Of a DNA stretch of 64,000 bases, positions 46,561 through 58,997 are shown one piece after another (position 1 is the stretch's first letter; every line of letters starts with the position of its first letter). The DNA comes from Clavulina sp. PMI_390. Taxonomy: Eukaryota > Basidiomycota > Agaricomycetes > Cantharellales > Hydnaceae. The stretch covers positions 50,117 to 114,116 of the forward strand of contig WIDE01000103.1 of the NCBI GenBank assembly GCA_015039315.1. Reading direction: 5' to 3'. The notes under the pieces are model-generated. The model made no database searches and was not told the origin of the DNA. It was given only the letters and a program-made list of their open reading frames with translations. Both the position numbers and the translations under genes were made by a program.

Positions 46561-48065
46561 ATGCGCAAGCACGCTTTTCCTTCTTACAACGTTTCCAAGG
46601 CCGAAGCCCAGGAGGATGAGGCGGACTGTGCGGAAGTGTACGTTGTTGTTGGAAATTTTCACGGTTCGACGTAGCATGAGCTCACGCTGCATTCAGGGAA
46701 CGCATTTTGGAGGACGATAACTTTGAGAATGAGCGGCCGGAAGCGCAGGATACGTGAGCTTTCACCGAGGACGCGACCGAGGGCGTAAAGGAGTAAGGAG
46801 GGTCACACTATCTTGTTCTGATGATTGCTTAAGTTTGAGCGTGCAGCAAACGCCACCTCGCTGGTCCTGCCGCTGAGGCCAAGGATGCATGGAGTGCGAC
46901 AACATATTCCCAATTGACTCGAGGTACGCGCTCCCACGAACATAACAGCATTCCTTAGATCTTGATCCGCCTCGCTTCTCTACTAGAGTTTTACGTCGAA
47001 GGGGCTGCGGGGGCGTCCTTGAACGTGCCTCCCGGGAGTCCATGGTATTCAACCGATTCGAAAGCTCGGGCCCTAGGAGAATCTGAAGTCATGAAGTTGC
47101 AGCGCGCGCGAGGCAGCCCCACTCTTGCTCAAGGTGAGAACCGCTCGCTCGGTAGCTACTAGGCATTGAGACAGCATCATTCTCCCCAAGACAGTCGTCC
47201 TCCCTTACCGAAATTCCCTGGCGGGGCCCCTGGGAGCTCCACACCGCCACCCATAGTTTTCATTCCAGTGCCAGGGTTTCCAATCGGGAGCGGCATGAAA
47301 GCGGGACAACCGCACAGACTGGAACGTCCAGATGCTTACATCACGGGTAGGTCTCAGATCAATTGTATTGACAGCTACTTTTAACTGACCTCAGTATCTA
47401 AGAATGTATGGCGGTGGTGACCACTCGCCTGATTCATCTTAAGGAAAGAGTTGCCCGCCCTGCCAAGGCTGTGGAAACCGTTAACAAAATCTTGATGCTC
47501 TTCGAGCGCTATGGTCCAATGTATGTCTGTTTCATCTCTTGATGGATTCTATGCATCGACATTCTCAATCTCCCCTTTGCTTTCGTAGCCACCATGTGAT
47601 TGGCCATGAAGCGGCCGGTTCTTTGACACGCACATATTATATCACATTTTGGTTTGTCACGTCCGCCAATCAAGTGTATATGTCGCCTTCCTTTCGTCAA
47701 GAGAACCCCCATCTTAAGCTAGAGAGCCGTTCGTCCATCCCACCTGAATATGGGGACTGGCTTGCCAGGTTTTGCACTAGTATGTGATTTCCTTGCATTG
47801 CAATGATGATGTTCTCTCAGGGTTCGTGTGAATAGACCATACAGGACTTCCCAATGACGCCCAGCACTTGTCGTCCACGCATCCATCAAAAAAGAGCGTG
47901 CATCTCGCTCTTTTCAAGGCCACCACGACGCTCAACATAACCCCTATCCCACGCCTCATCTTGCAGTATTCTCCGGTTGCTGAATGTAGGTTTTTGTTCA
48001 TCTCTACACCGCTCAAATTAATGATGGCCGGTTTGATAGAGATCGACGATCCCACCACCTTTTGA
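46561..48065 (+). CDS. RRM-like tandem family protein G2 (347 aa, truncated member)
   Basis: Exons 46561-46637, 46697-46753, 46847-46923, 46987-47133, 47191-47346, 47403-47520, 47589-47779 and 47845-48065 join in frame to 347 aa. It keeps LERPDAYITG, CMAVVTTRLIHL, VETVNKILMLFERYGPI, VIGHEAAGSLTRTYYITF, SANQVY and IPPEYGDWLARFC, followed by HLSSTHPSKK and ITPIPR. Exons 6 and 7 match the lengths in the other members (118 and about 191-200 nt). The usual N-terminal start region at about 46532 reads ATC, not ATG, so the start is moved downstream. The final exon runs to an early stop without the KR...KR tail. It is either a short isoform gene or an early-stage pseudogene. Confidence 0.5.
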
Positions 48066-49337
48066 TATCTTTATTATTGACTATATCGTCCACATATCAT
48101 CCAAAAGCGTAAGTCGTCGCCCCAGATATACTGTCCTCTTCCTGATTACTCCCCCTCACCATGAATAGTCCATATCGCTACTCAGAATGGTTACACTGGA
48201 CTCGACATATCGAGCCAGATGAAATCTGAGGCCTTCAAATATTCTTAACCACTCGCATACCACCCCGGCTCCTCCCATCATTTCACCATGTTATCCTCCA
48301 ATCCCGCCGTTGCAATCACTTCCAGACCTCTCACTCAAGAAGCCACCACTTTATTGATGCCACGGCTTCAATATGAAGAAAGATTATTGTATTCCTTTGT
48401 CAACATCATTCCCCACTTCGTCGGTATCAACGAAAAGCCTCTTCGCACAATCAAGGTGGCGGCGTCATCGTCCGTCTGTCTCGGTCCCTTTTCCCTGAGG
48501 CACGGCTATGACAAAGGACAAAACCGTAGTCCCTATCTAGCTGTCAACATGATAGCCGGGATGTTTGATATCTTTCCTCCCCGGCGAACTTTCTTTACAG
48601 AACTATAGCTCGACCGGTTTTTTTCCTCTCTACCCATGCGCAAACTCCACGGCTCCGTGAGCACTACGATCCTCATGGATCTACTTCCATTAGCCGAACT
48701 GAATTCATTCATCCTGAAGGGAGTAGGGGGATCAATGGTTTTACTCTTTTAATCGCATATGTCACGGTTTACTCGCTTTGTACATTATGGCTCACCATCA
48801 TTGTTCCTCGCACATCCTTGGGAGCATTGCATTGACTTGAGTTCCTGAGATGGTCCGATCATGATTTCAATTCCTAATCTTTGAGCATCGTCCTCCGCTG
48901 ATGTGGGCACGAACAAAACAGAAGATGCTGTCCCAGATTTTGGGTGTCTAAGAGGGCTGTCGTGAAATAAACGAGATAAAAATTCAGTTCGATTAGTCTT
49001 TTTTCCATTTGGCTTTGACTCAGACGTTCTTGATGGGGGAAGAAGGGTCTCAGGGATTCAACCTTTACATCAAGATATCATATCGCGAAGATACCTTTCT
49101 CTATGTCACTCGGGTGCTTTTCCTTGCCGTTAGTCATGGATGGTCACCCATCACATCGTCTCTATCCAGTATGCGCGCACCCCGTGGCGCATCCAAACTA
49201 GTCAAACAACCAACAACTCGAACATTCCATCCGAGTCCAAACACTCACCACCGCGTCACCTGCGTACCGTGTTTTCGCGCAGAAGTTTAGCCCATTCCTT
49301 CGAGATCTGATCACTAGAGATAGCAAGCCAGGCATCG
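48066..49337. other. intergenic between G2 and G3
   Basis: A 106-aa frame at 48288-48608 shows no family motif. The G3 promoter element lies at 49237. Confidence 0.5.
49237..49260 (+). promoter_or_regulatory. G-family upstream element, G3
   Basis: CCAAACACTCACCACCGCGT followed by CACC lies 101 bases before the ancestral start; nearly identical to the G6 element. Confidence 0.6.
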
Positions 49338-49417
49338 ATGCTTCAGTGATTCTTTTCCGCATTCAGCGCGCGAAGTTGGAGGACAGACTCGGAAGACAGA
49401 GTTGAAGGGGTTAGAGC
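49338..49417 (+). pseudogene. disabled first exon of G3 (in-frame TGA)
   Basis: ATG CTT CAG TGA TTC aligns with the G6 start MFQRLFSAFGAR: M-L-Q-stop-F-F-S-A-F-S-A-R. The fourth codon is a stop where G6 has CGA, a C-to-T change. The donor at 49418 and the phase to exon 2 are intact. Confidence 0.65.
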
Positions 49418-49549
49418 GTACGTTAGATGGCTATTCTAGGATTTTGAAACGCTCCCGAAGCCCACATTTCATTCAGGAGACATGATCAGGGCACTGCTAT
49501 TAATAAACCTGAGCAGGCACAGATCACGACGACCAATGGCACGACGACC

Positions 49550-51065
49550 ATGACTGGCTCGACTCAACTTCAAGGTACGTGTTGTTGCAACAGGCAGCGC
49601 TACCCTGCTGTGCTGTGACATTCGATTTGCTCAGACTCATATGGCTGATACGGCCTCACTAGAGCTTGAAGATAATGGCTCTTCCACAGAGCCATTGTCG
49701 CTCGGCTCAAGTTCTTCAGCGTGGACAGAGTTGCCTCCAAATGGCTTGGCCGGGTTCCTCAGACTAAGAAGACCGCATGCATACAATCCTGGTGAGCTAG
49801 CTCATCCACCCGTCACATGGGAGTTTAATCACTTCGCTCCCAAGACTGCATCGTTGTCGTCGTTGCTGAGTGCTTGACCCGAGAGGACGGTTCACATTTC
49901 CTTCCGAGGAGCGTTGCCACAGTCAACAAAATTGAGCGTCGTTTCGCTAAATACGGCACCATGTAAGTCTGACCTGTCCAACGGCTACAATGTGTAAAGT
50001 CATTAACCATCTCCTACCGCGCTCTATTCAGTCTGTATACTATTGGTCACGAGGAGTTAGGCTCTCGAGCTCGGGAGTACTATATAGTGTTTAAACATCC
50101 TGCCTCTGCCGCAAGCGTCTATGTGGGGCTCAGAGATGGAGATGTTCCAGCAGAGTGCTCTCGTCTCAGGATCAGGATTCCTGGTGTTATTCCGCCTTCG
50201 TTTGGAGACTGGTTGGCTCGATTCTGTCACGGTACGGTTCACTCACCCCCCACCTTTGACTCATATCCTGAAGTATTCCGTATCATCAGCTCAAAGCAAA
50301 CTTCCTGACGATTGTCGTCACCTCTCTTGCACACATCCCGCCCGAAAAGATGCCAATCTTTTTCTTCGCAAGGCTACTTGCAGCCCAGAAATCACGCCTG
50401 TGCCTTGCGCCGCTCACGGGAACGACCTTTCATCTCACAGCGGGTATAATCTCCCCCTGCTTTGTGAACCGAGTCAAGTTTCTCCAATCATAATCCAACA
50501 GCACGCGACACCCGCACTGTCAATACCAGATGTCGACCAAGGCCCCACGCCAGGCAAGTCGGCTATTCCTTTCGCGAGAGATCACTCAAACGTTCCTAAT
50601 GCTTTTATAATAGTTCACGATTCGTCAAACTATATCTCACACCCAGACTTGAGCTTTCAAGACACCAGAACCACTCACAGTCCTTTGGATCTCCCCATCC
50701 TACCAGTAGCCACGAGCTCTCCTGACCATGTACCCGCACCGGCGCTCGATGCACGAAACGTGGCTCCAACAATCACGCAAGTTCAAAGCAGCTCTGCCAC
50801 CTTCCCACATACCCAACATACACCACTACCTGTAACACCACGCCAGTCCCAATTCTCTTCCCTACCAGCTCCCTTCCGCCCTCTATCCCATTCAGCGGTC
50901 CCTATGACTCCCTCACCTCTTCGTTACTCTCATGACATCTCTTACGAGGAAAACGACCAAGGAAGCGCACCTGACACCCAACTTATCACCAATCCTCTTA
51001 AACGAGTTTGGGAAGATCCTGCTGAGGAATTTGACGCTATGGAATCCAAACGGCTGAAGATATAG
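49550..51065 (+). CDS. RRM-like tandem family protein G3 (415 aa from internal ATG)
   Basis: From the first in-frame ATG after the broken exon, exons 49550-49574 (exon 2 itself starts 49477), 49663-49791, 49845-49962, 50032-50231 and 50290-51065 give 415 aa. Motifs: LRRPHAYNP, CIVVVVAECLTRED, VATVNKIERRFAKYGTI, TIGHEELGSRAREYYIVFKHPASAASVY, IPPSFGDWLARFCH, CRHLSCTHPARKDANL, ITPVP, and the tail PLKRVWEDPAEEFDAMESKRLKI. It belongs with G6 (same FAKYG and LTRED/LPRED blocks and three exons before the domain). Everything from exon 2 onward is open, so a shorter protein may still be made. Confidence 0.55.
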
Positions 51066-52096
51066 CCATAAAATGGCCTATCGTGTGCACTCTGAAATCT
51101 TTCTTCACAAATTTTACGCCCTTTTCGATTTGTTATCTGTTCTTGAACCAGTACTCCCTATTTTTGCGACTCCAAATGACCGTTTGCATTGTTCTGCAGA
51201 ACCTCGATTTTGGATTCGTTGGCATTATTCCCACAGAACTTCTTTATTCTTTGTGTTCGCAGCAATCCTCTTCGTTCTGAGGTTCACAGCGAGTTTGACC
51301 GTTTTGTACATATTTTGACGAATGTCTTAATTGGAGTTGAAGAAAATTTTCGGAAAGTTTCCAAATCCCACTATAATCTGGCGTTTTTGCTATGATCTTG
51401 TAGCTGCAAATCGCAAGATGTTCCTCTTGCATTTCTGCTCTTTCCAGCATATCCGATGATCATTACCTGGGAAGGTTTCCTCAGCCTATTGAAATTCATG
51501 CGTATCTTTGGGCGAACATAACATCTGGTGTCAGCACTATGATTTCAGACGTGTCCGAGCCTCGCCGTATAGTCGAATACGTTCGAAACTAGGGCCAAGC
51601 ACAGCACTCAAAGACAATGGGCAGTCGAATGATCACCCAAAGTTTCTTCCTACGCGGTTCCGCGCCGCGTGTCCCAACTTTATGTCGATCGCTACCAGGC
51701 TGGCAAGAACCTCTTCTCATTCAATCATCCCCGCCCATGCTCGCCAGTCCCATGGCTTACCCATCATGTGTTCCGTTTCGATTCATGCTTCACTTCAAAG
51801 GTATAATATTCTCAACTTGTATGAAACCATCATGGAAGCGACTGGCTGCCTGGCCCCGACAATCGGCCATCACCATTGGCTAGCTGCGGCAGCGCTTTGG
51901 TTCCTTCTCCCCGGAAGATATTATGCAGATATGAGCATTTGCGTGCAGATGACGAAATTGAAATATGCTGTATGTTAAACGCCTATCTGCGCTTTCAGCT
52001 GAACAAATACAAGGAAACGAAAGAATGGATTGCAGACAATCGTCACAATATCCATCCAGACGTGATTCAAACGCGTGTCCCGTATTCGGGTTGCAC

Positions 52097-52210
52097 TGGC
52101 GGAACGGTTAAGGTTTAAAGTATAGGGGATGTGCAACACCTCACCAACCTGCTATGCGCCTCTGTTCGAAACCCAGGGTCTTCACTTCTTGCACATTTTT
52201 TTTTTCTCTT
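52097..52210 (+). mobile_element. SINE-like element 2 (tRNA-type A and B boxes, T-rich tail)
   Basis: A box TGGCGGAACGGTTAAGG at 52097 and B-box-like GTTCGAAACCC near 52164 are followed by about 10 T. Same layout as elements 1 and 3. Confidence 0.5.
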
Positions 52211-52264
52211 CCTGACCAATGTTCTTAGTGGTACCAATCCACCAGTGAAGCAATTGCTTCTCTC

Positions 52265-52288
52265 TTTTTTTTTTTTTTTAAAAAAAAA
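52265..52288. repeat. T15-A9 homopolymer palindrome
   Basis: A run of about 15 T directly abuts about 9 A, forming a potential hairpin and a likely site of length instability. Confidence 0.85.
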
Positions 52289-52547
52289 GTCGTTGTGTTT
52301 ACTGACTGAGCAGCACTTTTCGTCCCTCATGGCAATATGCAACGCATTGCTGAGCACTGAGGCTATTGAATTCAGGACAAACGCGAAGAGTATATGCTTA
52401 AATTACGTGTATTCCTCCTGCTTGTCTCTTGAGACTCAATGACTACCCAGGTTGCTCCCATTCGTTCCGTCGACACTCAATTTGCCTTGTGCTCTATGGC
52501 GTGACCAATCTGAAAGAGCTTGAACACTCGATCGGGGTCGAAGCCCC

Positions 52548-52566
52548 CCCAAACAGCTACCACCAA
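52548..52566 (+). promoter_or_regulatory. G-family upstream element, G4
   Basis: CCCAAACAGCTACCACCAA lies 104 bases before the start codon, preceded by a CTTGAACACTCGATCGGG block shared in part with G5 and G6. Confidence 0.6.
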
Positions 52567-52651
52567 CTCGCACCCCTCCTTTTTGGTTTTGAGCCCGTCT
52601 CTCCCTCGATCTCGTCAAAGTTCTCCCTAGAACCCCGAAACCGGCTATCCC

Positions 52652-54781
52652 ATGATTGGCCGATTCATTTCAAGCGCGCTGCGCGCGCTTCACGAGCAAT
52701 TCAATGTCACTAAGGAGCCTCGCGTGGACAACGCGAATGCGGATGCGTAAGCCATAGATTTGGGAATTCTCTGGTCATTATGTTCTAATCTATCGTCTTG
52801 TTATGTATCGCTGCCGATAATGGCAAAAGAGGGGTGTCTGTAGCGCAGAATGCGGAGCATGCTACGAAGGACGCGCCGGACGCGTCACAAGGTCTTGATT
52901 TGTACGTTCACACCGCGTGTTTCACAGTTAGATTGCTGCTATGAGCTTACTCCCCGCACAGAGAACATCCCAAATCGCGTAAAATTGTCGAAGGACGAGA
53001 GGAACGACTTGACGGGCTCAGCGTGATGAACAAAGCCAGTGGTGTGGAGATGTACGTTCCAATCGCGTAATATGAGCTTTCAGGTCGCTCAAAGAGCTCT
53101 CACTGGGATTAAGGCTTATAGACCGATATGAAAATGGGCGATACGTTCCGGTTGGTGAGAGGTCAGCCGATAAGGGATCCAAAATTCCACGAGCGTACGT
53201 GTACATCTAGGGATCGCGTAAATCAAACGCTCTGAATCGTCTAAGCTTAACCGCGTCTGCCAACGTAGGCTTGGGCGCAGCGCATCTGCGGCCGAAGGCG
53301 CATCTCACAGCTTTGGCCCAGGACCAGGTATCCATCACCCCTACTGAGGCTAGGTATCTCTGAAGTCTGAACCTGATTTCCCTCGCTTCACTCAACAAAC
53401 TAGCAGCCATCAAGGCTCAACTCTCTGAAAAACTTTCCCTGCCACCTGCCTCAGACCCGCCAACCATCGTCATAGACGTAGAGAGCCGCGCGGATGGGAA
53501 ATTGAAGCTGCAGCGGCCAGACAGTTACGATCCTGGTGAGTGTTGATGACTTTTCGACTAGAATTTGCTACTTATAGAGGATGGAAGCCTGCATTGTGGT
53601 GCTTGTTACCGACCTCCTTCCCCGACGCGACTGGAGTCGCCGTCCTCATAGCTCCGTTGCCTCGGTTAACAAAATTCAGCAGCTGTTTGAATCACACGGC
53701 ACAATGTAAGTTCTTTCATTCAACTACATCGCGCAGCTTGACCTCATAATCTTCTATCATGCGTCGTGCAGCCAATATGTTATCGGCTTCGAGGCATTGG
53801 ATTCGACCATCCGCAACTACTATGTTGCTTTTGAAGACTCTGCATCAGCTGATAGCATATATGATAGTCCTTCTAAACATCCTGGGGGTAGCAAATTTCT
53901 TCAGTTAAAGGCGCGTGACTCGATCCCTATGCAATTTGGCCACTGGCTAGCCCAATTTTGCGATGGTTTGTGTTTTCGGTTCGATTTCACTTTAATACAA
54001 ACCGCCTAATGCTCTGCATGGCCTCCGAATTAGATCGAGGAAGGCGCCCCTTTGACACCCGCCACCTTTCTTGCACCCACCCCTGCAGCAAAACTGCTCA
54101 TATCATTCTCAGATGGATAGCTTATACGCCATGGATTACACCTGTCCCTCGGCTGAACTCCCCGATTAATCGAGGCACGACCATTGCGCCATCGAGTCAA
54201 GCGTTAGCCACCAGTTCGGCGACCACAGCCTTGCCATCAGCTTCACCGATTTCCACCGTTGACAATGATGCAGCTGGTACCGTGAAAGGTGGGCTATGAG
54301 ATGTCGTGATTAGGATCCTGCCGAACTGAGGCTTTTTTTGGTGATTTTAGGACCCCAGAACAATCTTCTCGACTCTTTGAGCGAAAGCACCCCCCAAACG
54401 TCGAAAAATTCTGAGTCGCGTCAATATCCTGCCATAAAAACTGAGCCGATTTTTCTTGCAGCTCCCTTCCGTCCTGCTATTTCTCCCCGGACGTCTCGTG
54501 ACGATGATATGATGACCGTCGCTCCTCCACCATCTCGTGCAGTCACGATGCTACCCCGGTCTGAACTCTCCTCGCCAATCCGCCCTCGCGTCGAGCTGCA
54601 TTCGTCCGTCGCTGCAGCATCCTCACCACTGCGCCAGCGCTTAGAAATTCTCTATCGTCAGCGGCAAATCAAGCTTGACCAAGCATCGGCAGCTGTTAAC
54701 TTGCGTTCGTCCCTGAAGCGGGCGCCCGACGAAGCTACAGGGAGTCAGCCTGATACGAACGCAAAGCGCTCGAAGTATTAG
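52652..54781 (+). CDS. RRM-like tandem family protein G4 (508 aa, 10 exons)
   Basis: Exons 52652-52746, 52830-52901, 52962-53051, 53114-53194, 53269-53327, 53404-53535, 53588-53705, 53772-53965, 54034-54288 and 54351-54781 join in frame to 508 aa. It has the family N terminus MIGRFISSALRAL, LQRPDSYDP, then the domain: CIVVLVTDLL, VASVNKIQQLFESHGTI, VIGFEALDSTIRNYYVAFEDSASADSIYD, FLQLKARDSIP and FGHWLAQFCD. RHLSCTHPCSKTA and ITPVPR follow. The tail is a Pro/Ser-rich linker, SPLRQRLEILYRQRQIKL helix and SLKRAPDEA...NAKRSKY. Intact in every exon and a good reference for the family. Function unknown; RRM-like and nuclear by inference. Confidence 0.68.
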
Positions 54782-55924
54782 CTGCCCTCTCCGGGATTCG
54801 CCTCTTCCTTCATTAGCTATGTATGGTCTTAGAAAACTCCAGCTCACGGACTTGCGATTGTTTCTTTCTGCCTTCTTCGAACCCCCGTTAAGGGAACCCC
54901 GACTCCAACTTTCAGCCTGTTTTGCCGTACATAAACTTAGGGCCCCCTTCGCTGTGACCTGTCCTTCTTTATGAATAGTTAATCCTTCGATTTGTTATAC
55001 CTTCTTCGCTGCCTACCAGCCAGGTTTCCAGCGGAAACGAACGTTCCTTATAATCTGTTTCGCCCCTTGTTACCCGATAATCGATCTGTACGCTATCGCA
55101 GACGATTGTTTTGTTTTTGGTCCATCATAGTTCGAATCCTCACATCATCCAACCCCTAATTGATTTCTGAATTCTTTTGCCTGATATGCCCTTGTATTTC
55201 TTGACGATTCTCACACTTCGTAGCGGTACAGCCGAGCTCGAGCAGAAATATATATCCCTACTTTCCTATCGTCACTGAAGACCCCTTGGCACATGAGAAA
55301 TTCTAGTCATGGCACCTCATTCTGCCCCCGCAAGCAGTGCTATTCGTTATGCAGATGCTCCTACTTGTGTTATCGTCTCGCTCCGCGCGTTTGTTTGTGC
55401 CACGCGTGCTCTTAATCCCCAGCATCCTTGGTGCGCGTGCCCCGCTTCGAATTATGCTTTGTAACCAGTGCAAAGTGATGCCCCAATGGCTAGATCCAGA
55501 TAACCTGATTTGCGCGACGGATGTGATACCTCGGAGACAGCCAGGGGCCTCAATAAAATAAAATGCTCAGCGCCGTTGCGTTGGCGTACGTGACCTAATT
55601 GTAGATTGTGATCAGTTGGAGGGCAGGGCATTGCACGCGGCTCCCCCTCACACAGCACCAGAGTCAGATCCGCAAACAATTCCGGCCCGCAGGACCAAAG
55701 AGAGCGCGTCTGTGCAGTAGAGTTAGGGACAGTGGAGAGTATACTGAAGAGGTAAATATAAATAGCATCTTACGTAGCTCATGGCATCCTAGCTCAGATT
55801 CTCGGGGAAGGCTTCAGATGGTTCGTTATGCTCCTTGATGAAAGCAATCCAAGTATATAACTGGCTCTGATAAGGACCCTATCAAATAAGATTGTGTTAT
55901 ATATATATATTAAACGAGGTTATG

Positions 55925-56040
55925 TGGCGCAACGGGTGCGGGTCCAGATGCCATGCACAATCCTCGTAAACATCTATATGCTTCCGGTTCAAATCCCACA
56001 TGAACACTTTCTTGGCGAGTTTTTTCTTTTCTCACTCTGT
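55925..56040 (+). mobile_element. SINE-like element 3 (tRNA-type A and B boxes, T-rich tail)
   Basis: A box TGGCGCAACGGG at 55925 and perfect B box GGTTCAAATCC at 55986, then a T-rich tail. A six-base ATGTGG/CCACAT pairing exists, but the T arm does not pair, so this is not a functional tRNA. Confidence 0.5.
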
Positions 56041-57430
56041 CTCATCGCAGGGTCCAGTTTTCTTTCCACATTTCTCGGTGAGACAAGCTCTCTTCTGTGC
56101 CGGCTTGATAGTTTTGGGCGAGGCCGCGAGCCAGAGTGCAGAGGTCGATCCGCTGCCGCCCAGAGCCGACAAGGTGGCTGTGACAAGGGCGTTACACATC
56201 TCCTCACCTCGGGTCCTGTCCAACCACAATCCTGTCACAGCTCCTCCGTGATACTAGTACCGTACCACTGGCTACGACTTATGTGCGTATCGCACTCAAC
56301 CATTTTATTATCTCCCTAAACACCTGCGTAGACATCTCCGCAACGCGCCAAATGGTCGAACTTCCTACTATGCCGTCTCTACGATGCTCAAAAACTGAAC
56401 AACAGAGTTAATCGCATTCGAAGTCATCCGACAATTCAACACCACCAACAAAACGCTGGGCACAGGCACGAGAACACGTCGCATTTCAGACTCGACAGCG
56501 TAAGGCGAAATTTGACAGCATCTACCATGTCAGTGACGAGCGACAGGCGATTGAAATGGATTGTGAGTGTCGTCTGTTGCGGAGTCGACGCATTGTGGCT
56601 GACCCCTTAGCGGCCACGTTTCGCATGGCACGATAGTTCTTCTGCTTTGGCATGGCTGTATTGCTGTCGTAGAACGGTGCGCACACATCCAGCATACATC
56701 GTAGTCTTCACATCGGCATAGGCTAGTGCATGCGAGGCTGACCCGGAGTTTGTCCCCCTAGTCATGATAACTGCCACACTTCCTTCCTCTCTCGCCTTGA
56801 GGGCCACCGGCTCAAGGGCATCTTCAACTCTTATCTCTCCCTTACCTACACGGGCGTCAACTTTGTGTCATTAGCCTATGCGACAGCGACAGCCACCACC
56901 GCATGCCCGCATATCACTCCGTTATGGGCAGCCTTGAGCAGCGGAGTGGCATAATTGTGGAGGAAGAAGGTCTCGATCCGGAAGGCGACCTAGAGCACGA
57001 GCCATTCCTTCCCCACAGTGCGATGAGAACCAGAACGAGCAACTTGGACGAGTTGCAGACGCCAGCATCGATCAGCATATGGAGGATCGCGAGAGCAAAC
57101 ATTGTGCAGAATGCCACGATTTCTTGGGTGTTCATCATTACGCTGGTCAGTTGCTTTCGTCACATGCATCAACTTTGGTACCGACAAATATCAATTGGTT
57201 GAAACTCCGCCAGTCCGTATTCCCACCCATCACGTCCTCGATCCTTTCAGTCGACTACACTTCCTCGTCATCCCCGCGATTCTTCTCCCTGCAATTTTAC
57301 TCTTCAAACCTGGCGACTGGATAAGACGATGCATTTGCTAAATTTCAAGGTACCAGATTTGGGGCTTGTATTCGCACTCGGTCATCTCACCCTCTTGCAC
57401 TCCCTTCATTCCTCTGTTCCTCCCCTGCAA

Positions 57431-57453
57431 CCCCCCCCCCCCCCCCCCCCCCC
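57431..57453 (+). repeat. poly-C run (about 23)
   Basis: An uninterrupted run of about 23 C inside a C-rich stretch; such runs are prone to length errors. Confidence 0.95.
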
Positions 57454-58979
57454 GTTTTCATACACCACGCCTACCTCATTCTTCAATCCAGATGTAACAT
57501 GTCGACGCATGCTGCCTTCTCGATGACGAGCGGATCCGTCGCTAGCATGGACGTGATAGCAATTCGTCGCTCGAGGCTAATCCACCAGACTGGGGAAGCG
57601 AGAGATCAACACGGCTGTAACGGCTGCCAGCTTCTACTTGATCGGCGGACTGGCAGTGCGCTTTCAGTGAATTTATGGCACGGGATCGGGCGTGCAGGCA
57701 TCACCTATTCGTATTATAACATCCTGTGGGGGGCGTGTATGAGCCAGCGTCGTCTTGAAGGGCTCGGGGATTTTAAAAAAACGGATGTTTGTAGTCATTG
57801 AATTTCCCCATTCTTAACCATTCGTCGTCGGGGAGCTGCTCTGGCCAGGCCACAGCCAATCGTGCAATGTGGCCTAACGAAATATGGCCTAACGAGCAGC
57901 ATTCTAGTCGACTGATCTTGTCGGTTTGCCGATTTTTTGGAGCGGCGACCCAGCATCCAGTGAATCTACTCTGATGCTGTCCTCACATCCAGAATCGATA
58001 CTTCAAATGGTCCACGCAGGTCTGAGAGCAGCACCCACACGTATCTCGTTTCGTTTGTCCCGACCTCCAAATGATTCACCCCTCATCATTCATGTTTGAT
58101 GATATTGGCGCACTGGGTTCCCGCACCTTGATTCTCACGACGCGACAAGTTCAACCGAGCCAACTGTGGATAACATAAATAGTCGGTCGGAAGCCAGACA
58201 ATCTAGATTACCCTACTCTTCTGTCCTGCTACCGGATTGTTGCATATCTAGCAGGGTCCTATCGGATACCTCCTTAATACTGGCGGATCGGCGATCAAAG
58301 ACTCTCGTTTCATGCTTCATTGACGCGTCTCAGGGTTGAATATGCGTTCTTTGGGGCGCCAAGACTTTTGGACAGGACGAGTTGAGCGCGATGGAGTGCA
58401 TGTGGAGTCCTCTGGAATTGTTCCGAACCTTTTGTTACCTCTCAAGGGGTGCATTGGAGCCTCCAAATTATCGACAAGGTAAACAGCATTCAAGGACATC
58501 ACACTGGCATGCGAACATAGAACTTGCGACGACAAGATGCATTCTGTACATTGGGACGTTACTTGAGCTCTGGTGATAATGAACGGATTGGTTACATCAC
58601 CCTCCCGATGCACGCATACCGAGTGGTGCCGAGTTGCAGAAATGCTTGATTTGGGGTACTATTTGGTTTCCTTTTCTCTTTCCACTAGCTCGGCTTCGAC
58701 TTGGGTGCGAGATTCAGCAGAGGACTGGCACCTAAAATAGCCCCAATTTATAGATAGATCTCCATTCTGTCCGAGGTGGTCGAGACCAAGCATATTCTGT
58801 AATTACTCTAACTTTATTTTCCTTAGGCTCCTGTCATCATCGGGCGCATAATTCTTCTCTCACAATGTACAGGCATCTGTGATGGGCCGCTTTCGTCCCT
58901 ACTATCACTGCTCGGACCGCAACGAGTTGGAAGAAGTAAACAATCATCACTTTGAACAACCAATCGAACTTCGAACCCT

Positions 58980-58997
58980 CCAAACAACTACCACCAC
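58980..58997 (+). promoter_or_regulatory. G-family upstream element, G5
   Basis: CCAAACAACTACCACCACG lies 117 bases before the start codon, preceded by TTGAACAACCAATCGAACTT. Confidence 0.6.

Larger units (their letters stand above)
51066..52651. other. intergenic between G3 and G4, with SINE-like element
   Basis: A 156-aa frame at 51508-51978 has no family motif. It holds SINE-like element 2, an adjacent T15/A9 tract at about 52265-52288, and the G4 promoter element. Confidence 0.5.

Noticed and set aside
48288..48608. 106-aa frame after G2, considered as the missing G2 tail
   Set aside because: Lacks the KR...KR motif and no in-frame splice from G2 exon 8 was found.
51508..51978. 156-aa plus-strand frame between G3 and G4
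   Set aside because: No G-family motif, no partner exons, no domain; could be chance.
52652..54781. Interpreting the G family as retrotransposon gag-like (zinc knuckle) genes
   Set aside because: No CCHC knuckle, no pol frame, no LTRs, and the genes have many spliceosomal introns.
55912..56010. Candidate tRNA gene at SINE-like element 3
   Set aside because: A and B boxes are present but the T arm and full acceptor stem do not pair.
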